Positions 1 to 7,429 of a stretch of DNA of 37,581 bases are shown here, piece by piece. Below the pieces are notes generated by a model that saw only the letters and a program-made list of their open reading frames with translations, had not been told where the DNA came from and searched no databases. This DNA comes from Flavobacteriales bacterium (lineage in GTDB: Bacteria; Bacteroidota; Bacteroidia; Flavobacteriales_C; GCA-002722245), in the NCBI GenBank assembly GCA_029251005.1, contig JAQXEE010000097.1:1-37581 (forward strand). Reading direction: 5' to 3'. How positions within the stretch are numbered: the first letter of the stretch is position 1; each line of letters begins with the position of its first letter. A program made the translations under genes and the position numbers.

Positions 1-1
1 T

Positions 2-112
2 TCAATCTTCCCATGGAACTGGGCAAACTACCCAGCTGATCGTAACGACGAAGTTTCACCTTGGTTAGAAGCTTTCGATAATGCTCGTAAGTGGTGCTCG
101 GAGAATAAATAA
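2..112 (+). CDS. 3' end of an unidentified protein gene (5' partial)
   Basis: An open frame enters from the left edge and ends at TAA 110-112, leaving 36 residues that begin SIFPWNWANYPADR and end WCSENK. The tail is rich in Trp and Asp and looks like the C-terminus of a soluble enzyme, but I do not recognise the family. A strong intrinsic terminator follows about 45 bp downstream, which supports this being a genuine gene end. A decayed copy of the same 110 bp lies at 3685-3794, so the gene was duplicated at some time. Function is unknown because most of the gene is outside the window. Confidence 0.7.
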   Translation, partial: SIFPWNWANYPADRNDEVSPWLEAFDNARKWCSENK

Positions 113-154
113 CGTAGGGCTGGCCTGTTTGCCCGTCCTAACAACAACATAATT

Positions 155-187
155 AAAAAGAGCGGTTTTTCAACCGCTCTTTTTTTG
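155..187 (+). terminator. Rho-independent terminator of the left-edge gene
   Basis: The arms AAAAAGAGCGGTT and AACCGCTCTTTTT flank a 4-base loop and run into a T tract. It lies about 45 bp after the stop codon at 112. A weaker, mutated version of the same hairpin is present near 3886-3918, beside the decayed gene copy. Confidence 0.85.
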
Positions 188-218
188 TTCAGATTTAAAA
201 CAGATATCCCAAATAACA

Positions 219-341
219 TCAAAATAGATTTTTCTCTTTGGCTCTATGATCTTCTTCTTTAAGCGAAATCCAAACGTATATATCTTCATCAATTAAACTA
301 CCTAAGGGTAAAAAGTAAAGGTTCTTTTTTTTAAATAACAT
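219..341 (-). CDS. Possible small ORF of 40 aa, or remnant of a larger gene
   Basis: On the minus strand an ATG at 341 opens a 40-codon frame ending in TGA at 219. The product starts MLFKKKNLYFLPLG and includes DEDIYVWISLKEEDHR, which reads like real protein rather than AT-rich noise. It lies 107 bp downstream of the probable anti-sigma gene on the same strand. It could be a small gene or the surviving end of a decayed one. I recognise no family. Confidence is low because of its length. Confidence 0.3.
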   Translation of the reverse strand: MLFKKKNLYFLPLGSLIDEDIYVWISLKEEDHRAKEKNLF

Positions 342-448
342 TAATTAACAGATACAAAACAATGATTAAAAAACGGATAAGTTACTTCGTGTACAATACA
401 TCAGAAATGTTTTCTTTAAGTTCGTTGAATTACGAAGAATCACAAACA

Positions 449-2704
449 CTACTTCACTTTTAATGTTTTACTCGAAATAATTCTATCATCATAATAGAGC
501 TTAACATTGTAAATCCCTTTCAGTAGCGTTGCCCCATCCTTTATAGACCAACCAAAAGAGATGTTTTGTTGACGAGTACCCTCATCAGTTTTCCTACTAG
601 CCAGGTAGAATTTATCCTTTAATACATCATTCCCTTTGTCATCAAAAATCCCCACCCTAAAGCGGTCTTTGGTGAATCGATTGATTTTGTATTCCTTGGT
701 ATTTAAAAACCCTTTAATAAAATTTATCTCATTAGATTTTTTTGTTGGAATTGCAGCTGCTCTTCGGCTAATCCAATCATAATCCATAGTCTGAATCGTA
801 AACTTGTTTTTATCATATACGTTAATGTAATTTTTGTCTATAACAGTATCAATGCTGTAAGTGTATATGGCTTTTGAAATTTGTAACCGAATACTTATTT
901 CAATTAACCTCTCGGTACTTTTATTCTTATTAGCTTTTATAATTTGATTAGTTAAACTGGTTTTGAATCGATTTGAAGATCCAATTTGATTGACTTTCTC
1001 ATTAAAACCCTCCTCTGACTCTAATATCAATTCAACCGAACCGTTTTCAATTTTATCAGGAATTAAAAGCCAGTGTTGCCCTTTATTTAAACCAATAATT
1101 GCTAAGTTGTAATTCTTTAAATTTTGATGTTCAATATTAAGCACACCACCTTTAATAGCTAACTTTTCAAAAGTATAAGCGTCTTTTCTTAATAAGTAAG
1201 CAAAACACATCTTTCTTTTAAACTGTTCAGCGTTTTTAATTTTAATAGTAATATGTGATCTTACTGGAACAGCATGAGCTTTAGTAAGTTTAGAGCCTGT
1301 TGTTTTTTCTTTTTCAAAGTTTTGGCTTAGTCGTTTATATCTTGCATTATCGTTATCGATTATTGCTTTTCTTCTTGCCAAGGGGACATCAATGTTAAAG
1401 TAGTAAAATAGGTCCCAACTCATTAATTTCCCTCGATAGCAAAGAAACTTCTTAGACGTTTTGAGTTTTCCTTGTCTTAATTCACTAATTTTCAAGGCTT
1501 TTTCTAACTTCATTAAGCTTTGGGTTGATTTAGCTTGAGGGACTTTACCTTGCTTTAAGCAATACCAATCTCTAAATTCATTTTTAAATTCTTCAGGAGC
1601 CAATTCAATCGCCATAGAATCGATTTTATATAATTTTTCATTAAGATTTGTTGTATACAAATTCAATATCCTTTCGTCGCCAATCTCATGTATTAATGGC
1701 ATCCTGTTTTCAAACTCTTTTGTAGCTAAAAGGGTATGGTTAAACGTAGAGTTCCAGAAGGATTTGATTCTATGTGGAGGTATTAATTTTTTGAATGTGA
1801 AATTAAAAAGTGTATCCTTTACCTTATACAATTTGTCTGAAGTATTAATTTGTGATAAATCGAAATAAACGCTATCCTTCCAAGATTTTCTTTTATTCAT
1901 CCAGCCCTTGTTCTTTAAATATTCCCGGTATTTAGGCGGGTGAAAATTCAAATGAGCGATATTGGCTGGAGTAAGGGGATTTTCCAGTTTCTTTGGTTTG
2001 GTCCAATTAATTTCACCATTATGATTTAATTCTCCTTTATAGCCTTGCATCCCTGGAATAGGGTTAGTTGTTGGAACGAAAAAATCAATGAAGCTAGAGT
2101 CGTTTAAGTAAATTTTCATTTTTGCTTGAAAGGCAGATATTTTAAACATCCCCCCAGTTTCTAGTAAATCATTATCAGCTAAAGTGCTTAATCCACCTTT
2201 TACTATTTGTGCAGGCGAAAGTGCTTCTTTAATTTCTAATTGATAAATAGGTGAGGAACCAGTAATAAATCCATTTTTAGGGATAAAAAAAACAATCCCT
2301 TCGTTGGTTACAATTAACGTGTCTTTAAGGTTGTTAATTTCAAAATATTGAGTTTTAATTAAGCTATCGGAAATTGCTATTATCAACTCCTTTTCTTTTA
2401 CTGTATTGGAGTTTGTTAAGTTGGCATTTTGATTTTGGTTGAAAAAAACACCAATTACAGCGGCTAAAACAGTAATTACTACAAGTGCCGTTTTTACAGT
2501 TTTAATCAATTTAAATTTCGATAAACTACTTTTAGATTGCTGCATAAAGGCATCTTTTTTCATAGCCACCTTTAATGCCTTTTGTGTTTGAATATGTTCT
2601 TCTAAATTTTGTACGTCTTCAAGTTCTTTGGCGAGTTCTTCTTTAGATATCCTTCCTTCTAAAAAGTCGTCAATTTGCGCTAATATTTCTAGTTCTCTTC
2701 TCAT
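449..2704 (-). CDS. Membrane-anchored probable anti-sigma factor with a very large periplasmic domain
   Basis: A 751-residue protein. Residues 1-69 are charged and helical (MRRELEILAQIDDFLEGRIS...), as in the cytoplasmic sigma-binding part of anti-sigma proteins. One hydrophobic segment at about 70-88 would cross the inner membrane. The remaining roughly 660 residues would lie in the periplasm and match no domain I can name. The gene starts 3 bp after the stop of an ECF sigma factor gene on the same strand, the classic sigma/anti-sigma arrangement. The inferred role is to hold the sigma factor at the membrane and release it on an envelope signal sensed by the large domain. No HxxxCxxC zinc motif is visible in the N-terminus, so it is not a ZAS-type anti-sigma factor. 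The role rests mainly on topology and gene order. Confidence 0.65.
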   Translation of the reverse strand: MRRELEILAQIDDFLEGRISKEELAKELEDVQNLEEHIQTQKALKVAMKKDAFMQQSKSSLSKFKLIKTVKTALVVITVLAAVIGVFFNQNQNANLTNSNTVKEKELIIAISDSLIKTQYFEINNLKDTLIVTNEGIVFFIPKNGFITGSSPIYQLEIKEALSPAQIVKGGLSTLADNDLLETGGMFKISAFQAKMKIYLNDSSFIDFFVPTTNPIPGMQGYKGELNHNGEINWTKPKKLENPLTPANIAHLNFHPPKYREYLKNKGWMNKRKSWKDSVYFDLSQINTSDKLYKVKDTLFNFTFKKLIPPHRIKSFWNSTFNHTLLATKEFENRMPLIHEIGDERILNLYTTNLNEKLYKIDSMAIELAPEEFKNEFRDWYCLKQGKVPQAKSTQSLMKLEKALKISELRQGKLKTSKKFLCYRGKLMSWDLFYYFNIDVPLARRKAIIDNDNARYKRLSQNFEKEKTTGSKLTKAHAVPVRSHITIKIKNAEQFKRKMCFAYLLRKDAYTFEKLAIKGGVLNIEHQNLKNYNLAIIGLNKGQHWLLIPDKIENGSVELILESEEGFNEKVNQIGSSNRFKTSLTNQIIKANKNKSTERLIEISIRLQISKAIYTYSIDTVIDKNYINVYDKNKFTIQTMDYDWISRRAAAIPTKKSNEINFIKGFLNTKEYKINRFTKDRFRVGIFDDKGNDVLKDKFYLASRKTDEGTRQQNISFGWSIKDGATLLKGIYNVKLYYDDRIISSKTLKVK

Positions 2705-2707
2705 TGT

Positions 2708-3244
2708 TTAAGCTTTTAGTTGGTAAAATTTCTTTGCGGCTTCAAGGCACCTGTATTTTTGAGTTTTTGCCACTTTATCAGAGCCAAAGCCAAAAATCTG
2801 GGCGATTTGTTTCATCCTTTTACCGTCAACATAAAATGCTTTGAGAAGTTTTTTACAGTTTTCATCCAGCTTTTGAAAAGCAAGTTTAGCCATCTCGTAT
2901 TTTTCATCTTCTTTGAGTGCGGCTTCAATATCCTGAGTTAAACTTGCGTCCAAATCTAAATCTATATTTTTTTTCTTCTCGCGATGAAGAGAGATGTATT
3001 TGTGTTTACAAATACCAAATAAAAAAGTATTAACGCTTGAAGTAAGAATAAAGCCAGGATCATTTAACTTATTAATTAAAATATAAAGTGCATCATGATA
3101 AATATCTTCCGCTTCTTGTTTAGAGGCACCGAACTTTAATAAATATGATCTGATCTTAGGGAAGTATTTATACAAAAGCTTAAAAGCTTGTTCATTGTTT
3201 CCTTTAAGTTTTTCTATTAATTGCGATTCCTTCATGTAAAGCAT
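2708..3244 (-). CDS. ECF-type RNA polymerase sigma factor
   Basis: 178 residues. Sigma region 2 covers about residues 20-90, with the characteristic KQEAEDIYHDALYILI stretch that binds core polymerase and the -10 element. Region 4 is a helix-turn-helix at about 120-175 (MKQIAQIFGFGSDKV). Regions 1 and 3 are absent, as in the ECF group. ATG 3244 is used here; a second in-frame ATG at 3235 (MKESQLIEK) is equally credible. It is cotranscribed with the membrane-anchored protein 3 bp downstream, which probably controls it. A GC-rich palindrome sits about 90 bp upstream. The regulon cannot be inferred from this window. Confidence 0.88.
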   Translation of the reverse strand: MLYMKESQLIEKLKGNNEQAFKLLYKYFPKIRSYLLKFGASKQEAEDIYHDALYILINKLNDPGFILTSSVNTFLFGICKHKYISLHREKKKNIDLDLDASLTQDIEAALKEDEKYEMAKLAFQKLDENCKKLLKAFYVDGKRMKQIAQIFGFGSDKVAKTQKYRCLEAAKKFYQLKA

Positions 3245-3331
3245 TTACCTTTTAATGCGAAAATTCAAAAAGGTAAACAAATGAAATTAAAAAAGATTAA
3301 TTATTTTTTTGTGATTTACACAATAAACAAC

Positions 3332-3344
3332 GGTGACCGTCACC
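3332..3344. promoter_or_regulatory. 13-bp perfect palindrome upstream of the sigma factor gene
   Basis: GGTGAC-C-GTCACC is a perfect 6+1+6 inverted repeat in an otherwise very AT-rich spacer, 88-100 bp upstream of the sigma factor start. It could be an operator or an autoregulatory site. No adjacent promoter matching the housekeeping consensus was found, so its role is inferred only from symmetry and position. Confidence 0.35.
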
Positions 3345-3684
3345 AAATAAAAAAAAGGAAACATCTTATTTACTACCTATACCCTAAACATATGGAATTT
3401 TGCAATGGCCAAAATATGTGACAAATAGGTTCGTACTCTTTTATTATTCAAATTCAAACAAACAACACGGCAATCTTATAGTCATTAACTCAAATTACAT
3501 TGGGTATTTGAACAGCATACAATTAAGTGAAATTCAATTTACCATGTTCTGAAGAAGAATATTACATCCTTTTAAATTACGTGCATTCAGCCCTCTCAAC
3601 TAAACCAGTCGGCTAAGATTAAAACAGAACAATTAGAACATCAACAGACAGACTAAATTTAGTAATTATGGCAAATACTTAACG
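3345..3684. other. Intergenic stretch without a recognisable gene
   Basis: This AT-rich stretch has stop codons in every frame. It directly precedes the decayed gene copy at 3685-3794, so it may be the degraded upstream part of that same copy. The corresponding part of the intact gene lies outside the window, so this cannot be tested here. Confidence 0.4.
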
Positions 3685-3794
3685 TTCAATATCCCCATCT
3701 AACTGGGCAAACTAACCAGTTGTTGGTAACAACAAATTTCATTAGTTTTTAGAAGCTTTAGAGAATTGCTGTAAGTAGTGTTCAGAGAATAAAT
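3685..3794 (+). pseudogene. Decayed copy of the left-edge gene's 3' end
   Basis: Aligned base for base, this matches positions 1-110 at roughly 75 percent, including identical blocks such as AACTGGGCAAACTA and GAGAATAAAT. In the ancestral frame it reads SISPSNWAN and then hits TAA, with further stops after that, and one compensating pair of indels near 3737-3747 improves the alignment. A mutated relic of the downstream terminator hairpin follows at about 3886-3918. It is therefore a non-functional duplicate of the gene that ends at 112. Confidence 0.75.
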
Positions 3795-3885
3795 ATTATT
3801 AATTTTATTATTGTCTACTAAACAACCAAAGATCAAACGAGTATTTATAACACTCATCATATTCTTATTTTAAACCATTTAATTT

Positions 3886-3918
3886 TAAAAATCGTTTTTT
3901 CAACTGCTCTTTTTGTTT
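3886..3918 (+). repeat. Degenerate copy of the 155-187 terminator
   Basis: The sequence reads AAAAATCGTTTTTTCAACTG followed by CTCTTTTTGTTTCAG. The intact version at 155-194 differs by substitutions that break the stem. It supports an ancestral duplication covering both the gene end and its terminator. Confidence 0.6.
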
Positions 3919-3979
3919 CAGGAAACATTAAATATTTACAAAATATTTACTCGAATAATTAGCATTTACTAACACTTAA

Positions 3980-3987
3980 TAATTTTG
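3980..3987 (+). promoter_or_regulatory. Candidate -7 element for the 4060-4954 pair
   Basis: TAATTTTG matches the Bacteroidota -7 consensus TAnnTTTG and lies 73 bp before the ATG at 4060. No clear TTTG -33 box is seen at the expected distance, so this is a moderate-to-weak call. Confidence 0.35.
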
Positions 3988-4059
3988 TAGAAAAACACCC
4001 ACTCCTCTATCTTATTTTTAAAGCATCTCACGTTTATTTTGAACTTTAATTTTTTTCTA

Positions 4060-4272
4060 ATGGATTTATTTGGTTTATTTTTCTTCGGATCACCTATATT
4101 GATAGCTGCTATCCCTGCATTAATTTTATTTAAAAAACTGAAGGCTAAAAACTCAAAATGGAAATGGCTTTTTTCAATTGGCACAGGCATTATTATATAC
4201 TTCTTTATTAGTGCTATTTTAACCGCTATTGTTGTATCGCAATTAACAATTACAAGAGGTGGAGGCTACTAA
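4060..4272 (+). CDS. Small two-segment membrane protein
   Basis: 70 residues from ATG 4060; the frame can be extended to a TTG at 4039, but the ATG start (MDLFGLFFFG) is more natural. Two hydrophobic segments, about residues 2-24 and 38-59, flank a basic loop (KKLKAKNSKWKWK-like). The 3' end overlaps the next gene by 14 bp, so the two are probably translationally coupled. I recognise no family. The pairing suggests an accessory subunit or partner of the DUF2306-type protein that follows. Confidence 0.6.
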   Translation: MDLFGLFFFGSPILIAAIPALILFKKLKAKNSKWKWLFSIGTGIIIYFFISAILTAIVVSQLTITRGGGY

Positions 4273-4954
4273 AAAGTTAGGAGTAAGAAAAAAGCTTCTA
4301 AAGCTGGTTTGGCTACCAGTAGCATATTTAGGCTTGAGCATTGGACTAATTTTAATAATCCAATTAATCCTTACTTACATAAACCTACAACCAAACGTTG
4401 GATTCCTATCGCATAAACAAAACTACATAAACATTCCTGTTTGGAAAACATCTTTCTATGTTCATGTTTTTTCTAGCTCGTTATGTTTGCTTGCTGGTTT
4501 AACTCAGTTCTCTAGTACAATATTAAAGTATTTACCTAAAACCCATAAGTGGATTGGCAGAATATATGTCTACAACATTCTTATGATTAATTTTCCAACA
4601 GGAATGATATTGGCTTTTTATGCGAACGGTTTATGGCCAACAAAACTTGCTTTTGTTATACTAGATTTACTGTGGTTTTGGTTTACACTTAAATCTATTC
4701 TTGATATTAAATCAGGAAATATTCAAGGACACAAAAACAACATAATGAGGAGTTTCGCACTGACTTTTTCAGCTATTACGTTAAGAATATGGAATGAGGT
4801 ATTATCGGCAACTACGAACATCGACCCTTTAAGTATGTATCAAATTAATAGTTGGTTAGGTTTTTTACCCAATTTAATTATTGTAGAATTATATATACGT
4901 TTAAGCTTAGCATCACAAAGAATAAAAAAGCAAGAATTGAAAGATGATTGCTAG
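4259..4954 (+). CDS. DUF2306-type integral membrane protein
   Basis: 231 residues with about six hydrophobic segments. The pattern resembles DUF2306 membrane proteins: a conserved HKWIGRIYVYNI motif at the start of one helix, and a later GHKNNIMRSFALTFSAITLR stretch with paired His and Arg that could bind haem or another cofactor. The start is a GTG at 4259 inside the preceding gene, with the purine-rich AAGAGGT just before it. No better in-frame start exists nearby. The biochemical function of the family is not established. It probably sits in the cytoplasmic membrane with the small protein encoded upstream. Confidence 0.7.
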   Translation: MEATKKLGVRKKLLKLVWLPVAYLGLSIGLILIIQLILTYINLQPNVGFLSHKQNYINIPVWKTSFYVHVFSSSLCLLAGLTQFSSTILKYLPKTHKWIGRIYVYNILMINFPTGMILAFYANGLWPTKLAFVILDLLWFWFTLKSILDIKSGNIQGHKNNIMRSFALTFSAITLRIWNEVLSATTNIDPLSMYQINSWLGFLPNLIIVELYIRLSLASQRIKKQELKDDC

Positions 4955-5150
4955 ATAATTTGGGAGTGTGCCAAAATTAAAAAAGCAGCATTGTTAAAAA
5001 CACAAATGACATTTCTAAAACCCATCAACTATATTACTTTAAAAACACAGATTTTTTTTAGTTCTTCAATCATCAAAGAACCGCGTAACTAACCTTTATT
5101 CAAGAAAACTATTTATGGAAAAAATTGCTAAAGCTCCCCTATAAAATAAA

Positions 5151-5450
5151 ATGGTAAAAATTTTAGTTTCCATATTCGCGACAACTATTTTCATTTCATG
5201 TATTAATTTTGAAGGATATTATACTGGACGAAATCCTAAATTTAAACACATCTGCCACCTTCATCACAAAAAGTTAAAAACTAAACGAGCTGATATTTTC
5301 TTTGCTCCTTATTGTAATATTCAATTTGATAAAAAAGAGACTCCCTTTCCTTATGTTGGAATTTGCGGAGGATGCTGCGTAGGAATTCAGAAACAAGTAG
5401 TTATCAAAGTATGCTCCGTTTGTGATTCAATTTACAGGAAAGAAAATTAA
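5151..5450 (+). CDS. Small Cys/His-rich lipoprotein
   Basis: 99 residues. The N-terminus MVKILVSIFATTIFISC is a lipoprotein signal peptide with the lipidated Cys at 17. The mature part has HICHLHHKKL (33-42), Cys55, Cys72, Cys75, Cys76 and a final CSVC (88-91). The spacing of these Cys and His residues would suit a structural zinc or another metal site, or disulfides. Short lipoproteins with an HxxxL segment and a terminal CxxC are common in Bacteroidota and have no known function. The gene stands alone between spacers containing gene remnants. Its membership in that group is my inference. Confidence 0.6.
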   Translation: MVKILVSIFATTIFISCINFEGYYTGRNPKFKHICHLHHKKLKTKRADIFFAPYCNIQFDKKETPFPYVGICGGCCVGIQKQVVIKVCSVCDSIYRKEN

Positions 5451-5456
5451 TATTAG

Positions 5457-5774
5457 CTGCTGAAAATCACCGAAGAACAACGGGTAAAAGTCATCACATA
5501 AAAACACCCACATTATTCATAATCAGTAAGAATTCCGAGGGATTACTACGATATTAGAAACGGTTATTCATACATAGCTCAATCGAGTTTTTTTAATTCC
5601 TTTGGTTCGAGCTTGTAGTATATATATTTATTTGATGAAAATTATAAGCTTGACGCAGAGTTTAAATTTTACAAACTTGAAGTCTTAAACCTAGGTAGGA
5701 ATAAAATAGAGCAGTTTAAGCAATCAGAAAAGATTCGAATACCAATCATTAATTCACCGACTACTTTAAATTGA
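5457..5774 (+). pseudogene. Remnant of a protein-coding gene with three in-frame stops
   Basis: One frame runs without a frameshift from 5457 to TGA 5772-5774 but is broken by stops at 5499, 5520 and 5616. Between them the translation looks like real protein, for example DYYDIRNGYSYIAQSSFF and later YLFDENYKLDAEFKFYKLE. It follows the lipoprotein gene on the same strand and may be a former operon partner. The family is not recognisable. Confidence 0.45.
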
Positions 5775-5814
5775 AAAACAATTACATTAGTTAAATCCTA
5801 AAAATATACTTGAC

Positions 5815-6087
5815 TTAGTTTAGAGATTCTGACAACTCTGATCCAGCTTTAAATTTGACCATTTTTTTAGCTCTAATTACAATCTCTGCTCCTGTTTTTG
5901 GATTTCTACCTTTCCTTTCAGCTCTATCAGATGTCGAAAAAGATCCAAAACCAACCAAAGCCACCTTACCTCCACTTTTTAAAGTTTTACTTGTTGTAGA
6001 AACGAAAGCATCTAACGCTCTTTTTGCATCTGCTTTTGATAAACCTGCTTCTAGAGCTACTGATTCTATTAATTCTGTTTTATTCAT
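5815..6087 (-). CDS. HU-family DNA-binding protein
   Basis: 90 residues, the standard length for HU/IHF. It starts MNKTELIESVALEAGLSKAD, contains the signature GFGSF (47-51), and has the DNA-gripping arm with ERKGRNPKTG before the C-terminal VKFKAGSEL. HU dimers bend and compact DNA and are abundant nucleoid proteins. The gene is monocistronic and has a near-perfect Bacteroidota promoter at 6124-6155. Whether it forms a homodimer or pairs with another HU/IHF paralogue cannot be judged from this window. Confidence 0.95.
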   Translation of the reverse strand: MNKTELIESVALEAGLSKADAKRALDAFVSTTSKTLKSGGKVALVGFGSFSTSDRAERKGRNPKTGAEIVIRAKKMVKFKAGSELSESLN

Positions 6088-6123
6088 AGTTAATTAAAAA
6101 TTTATTGGTAATCATAGAGTAAC

Positions 6124-6155
6124 CAAATATAATTGATTCTTGAAATTGAAGCAAA
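6124..6155 (-). promoter_or_regulatory. Housekeeping promoter of the HU gene
   Basis: On the minus strand, TTTG (6155-6152) is followed by a 20-base spacer and TATATTTG (6131-6124). This matches the Bacteroidota sigma consensus TTTG-N19-21-TAnnTTTG exactly. Transcription would start near 6118, about 30 bp before the ATG. Confidence 0.8.
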
Positions 6156-6418
6156 AAAAGTTATGTCGGCAGCCTTACTTATATCCCAAAAAAAATACAA
6201 AAAAATTTTATCATTTTTGAGTAGCCTTTCTCTTCGAGTTTTTATTCTATTTTTTTCATTTGAAAAGAGATATATCAAGTCGATAAAACATCATGATTCT
6301 AATTGATTCATTTTACAATAAAGCTAAAAATGATGTTGCCAATATAAATTGGTAAACACACTTACCTGAAATGTATGATTTTTGAAGAAATATAGTTCCT
6401 ACACCTGGGGGTTGCTAA

Positions 6419-6529
6419 AGAAGCACAATCAAGGTTTACTTAAATATTGTATATCATACATCAACAGAACACTTTAAATATTGGCTTGAGCTGTTTACTA
6501 AAACAGATAATAAATTGTTCGAAGGATAA
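6419..6529 (+). pseudogene. Possible short coding remnant in the HU-SRPBCC spacer
   Basis: A stop-bounded frame of 36 codons reads STIKVYLNIVYHTSTE and then KYWLELFTKTDNKLFEG. The first part faintly resembles the start of IS200-type transposases (xxKVYxHIVFHT), but nothing else supports that. The rest of the 6156-6610 spacer holds no gene I can support. Confidence 0.2.
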
Positions 6530-6610
6530 AAAATACAAATAGCACTTAACAAAGAGAACTCAATATGAAACGTTATTAAAATATTAATTAGCGAATCAAA
6601 AAAAAGAATG

Positions 6611-7117
6611 TTAAAGCTCCTTTTTTAATCTTTGAATATCCTTTTTCATACCCTCTTCTATGTCTTCATCAAGGTTCATACTAACGACTTTGACAATTGG
6701 ATTATTACTTATTTTCCAAACCTTCTCATATTCGAGAACCGTTCCATTATTTTTAGCTGAAGCTTTAAATTTGATTACTGCCATTTCATCATCTTCTCGT
6801 TTGTAAACAATTTCCAATCCGTTTATCTTATCAATTGTTAAATATCTAAACGTATGTAAATCTCCTTGAAAGCCTTCGTACTGTATACCTCCATCTTCTT
6901 TTAAGTAGTTAACTTTAAATTCCTGACTTCCGTCTAACCATTTCTGAAAGTTTTTCGGATCCTTTAAAAAAGCATAAACCGAATCAACCTTGTTATTAAG
7001 TACATACGACTTCGAGACTCGAACTTCTGATCCTACAAAAAAAGAGACCACAAATAATATTACTATAGCTGAACCTATAGCGATTAAAATGCCTTTTACG
7101 TGTTGTTTTAATTCCAT
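6611..7117 (-). CDS. Membrane-anchored SRPBCC (START/Bet v1-like) protein
   Basis: 168 residues. A single hydrophobic segment at about 10-28 anchors it with the bulk outside the cytoplasm. The rest follows the SRPBCC plan for a helix-grip ligand pocket: a strand ending VSKSYVLN, the helix VDSVYAFLKDPKNFQKW, beta strands, and a long C-terminal helix (EDIEEGMKKDIQRLKKEL). Many such proteins are annotated as polyketide cyclase or START-like and bind hydrophobic ligands. The ATG overlaps the stop of ybaB (TAATG), so it is translationally coupled and is the last gene of the bioA operon. The ligand is unknown. Confidence 0.75.
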   Translation of the reverse strand: MELKQHVKGILIAIGSAIVILFVVSFFVGSEVRVSKSYVLNNKVDSVYAFLKDPKNFQKWLDGSQEFKVNYLKEDGGIQYEGFQGDLHTFRYLTIDKINGLEIVYKREDDEMAVIKFKASAKNNGTVLEYEKVWKISNNPIVKVVSMNLDEDIEEGMKKDIQRLKKEL

Positions 7118-7419
7118 TACATTCCTGGTATATTCGGTAAAACACCTTGCATTGCTGACGCTCCTTCTGCTTGAGAAACTTTATCTGCACTTTCTAAACC
7201 TCTATTTACTGCCAACAAAAACAATTCCTCAATATCCTCCTTATCCCCATCATCAATAATCATTTGTGGAATTTCGACATTAGTAACGACTTTGTTTCCA
7301 TTTACAGTCACCTTAACACCTTGAGCGGAACCTATAACTGTTATTCCGTCCAACTTGGTTTTAACGTCTTCCATCTTTTGTTGCGCTTCTTGCAACTTAC
7401 CCATCATATCTCCAAACAT
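7117..7419 (-). CDS. YbaB/EbfC-family nucleoid-associated protein
   Basis: 100 residues, the family's usual size. It starts MFGDMMGKLQEAQQKMEDVK (amphipathic helix), then has the VKVTVNGNKVVTNVEI beta hairpin and a C-terminal helix. YbaB proteins are dimeric tweezers-like DNA binders, usually found beside dnaX-recR; here the gene instead sits in a bioA operon. It begins 10 bp after the DUF2797 gene and its stop overlaps the start of the SRPBCC gene. Confidence 0.92.
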   Translation of the reverse strand: MFGDMMGKLQEAQQKMEDVKTKLDGITVIGSAQGVKVTVNGNKVVTNVEIPQMIIDDGDKEDIEELFLLAVNRGLESADKVSQAEGASAMQGVLPNIPGM

Positions 7420-7429
7420 AACTTAAACT

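Noticed and set aside
3969-4190. Open minus-strand frame over the small membrane protein gene
   Set aside because: It is antisense to the plus-strand frame, which has two clean membrane segments, overlaps the DUF2306-type gene in a normal operon fashion, and has a -7 element upstream.
5855-6097. Plus-strand frame over the HU gene
   Set aside because: The minus-strand HU protein is unmistakable and has an exact promoter; the plus frame is its shadow.
6419-6529. IS200-type transposase remnant
   Set aside because: Only about ten residues resemble the family; no catalytic Tyr, HUH motif or end structures are present, so it is kept only as a weak coding remnant.
6598-6630. Hairpin at the end of the bioA operon as a terminator
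   Set aside because: The stem is almost entirely A-T pairs and overlaps the stop codon, so it is not convincing.
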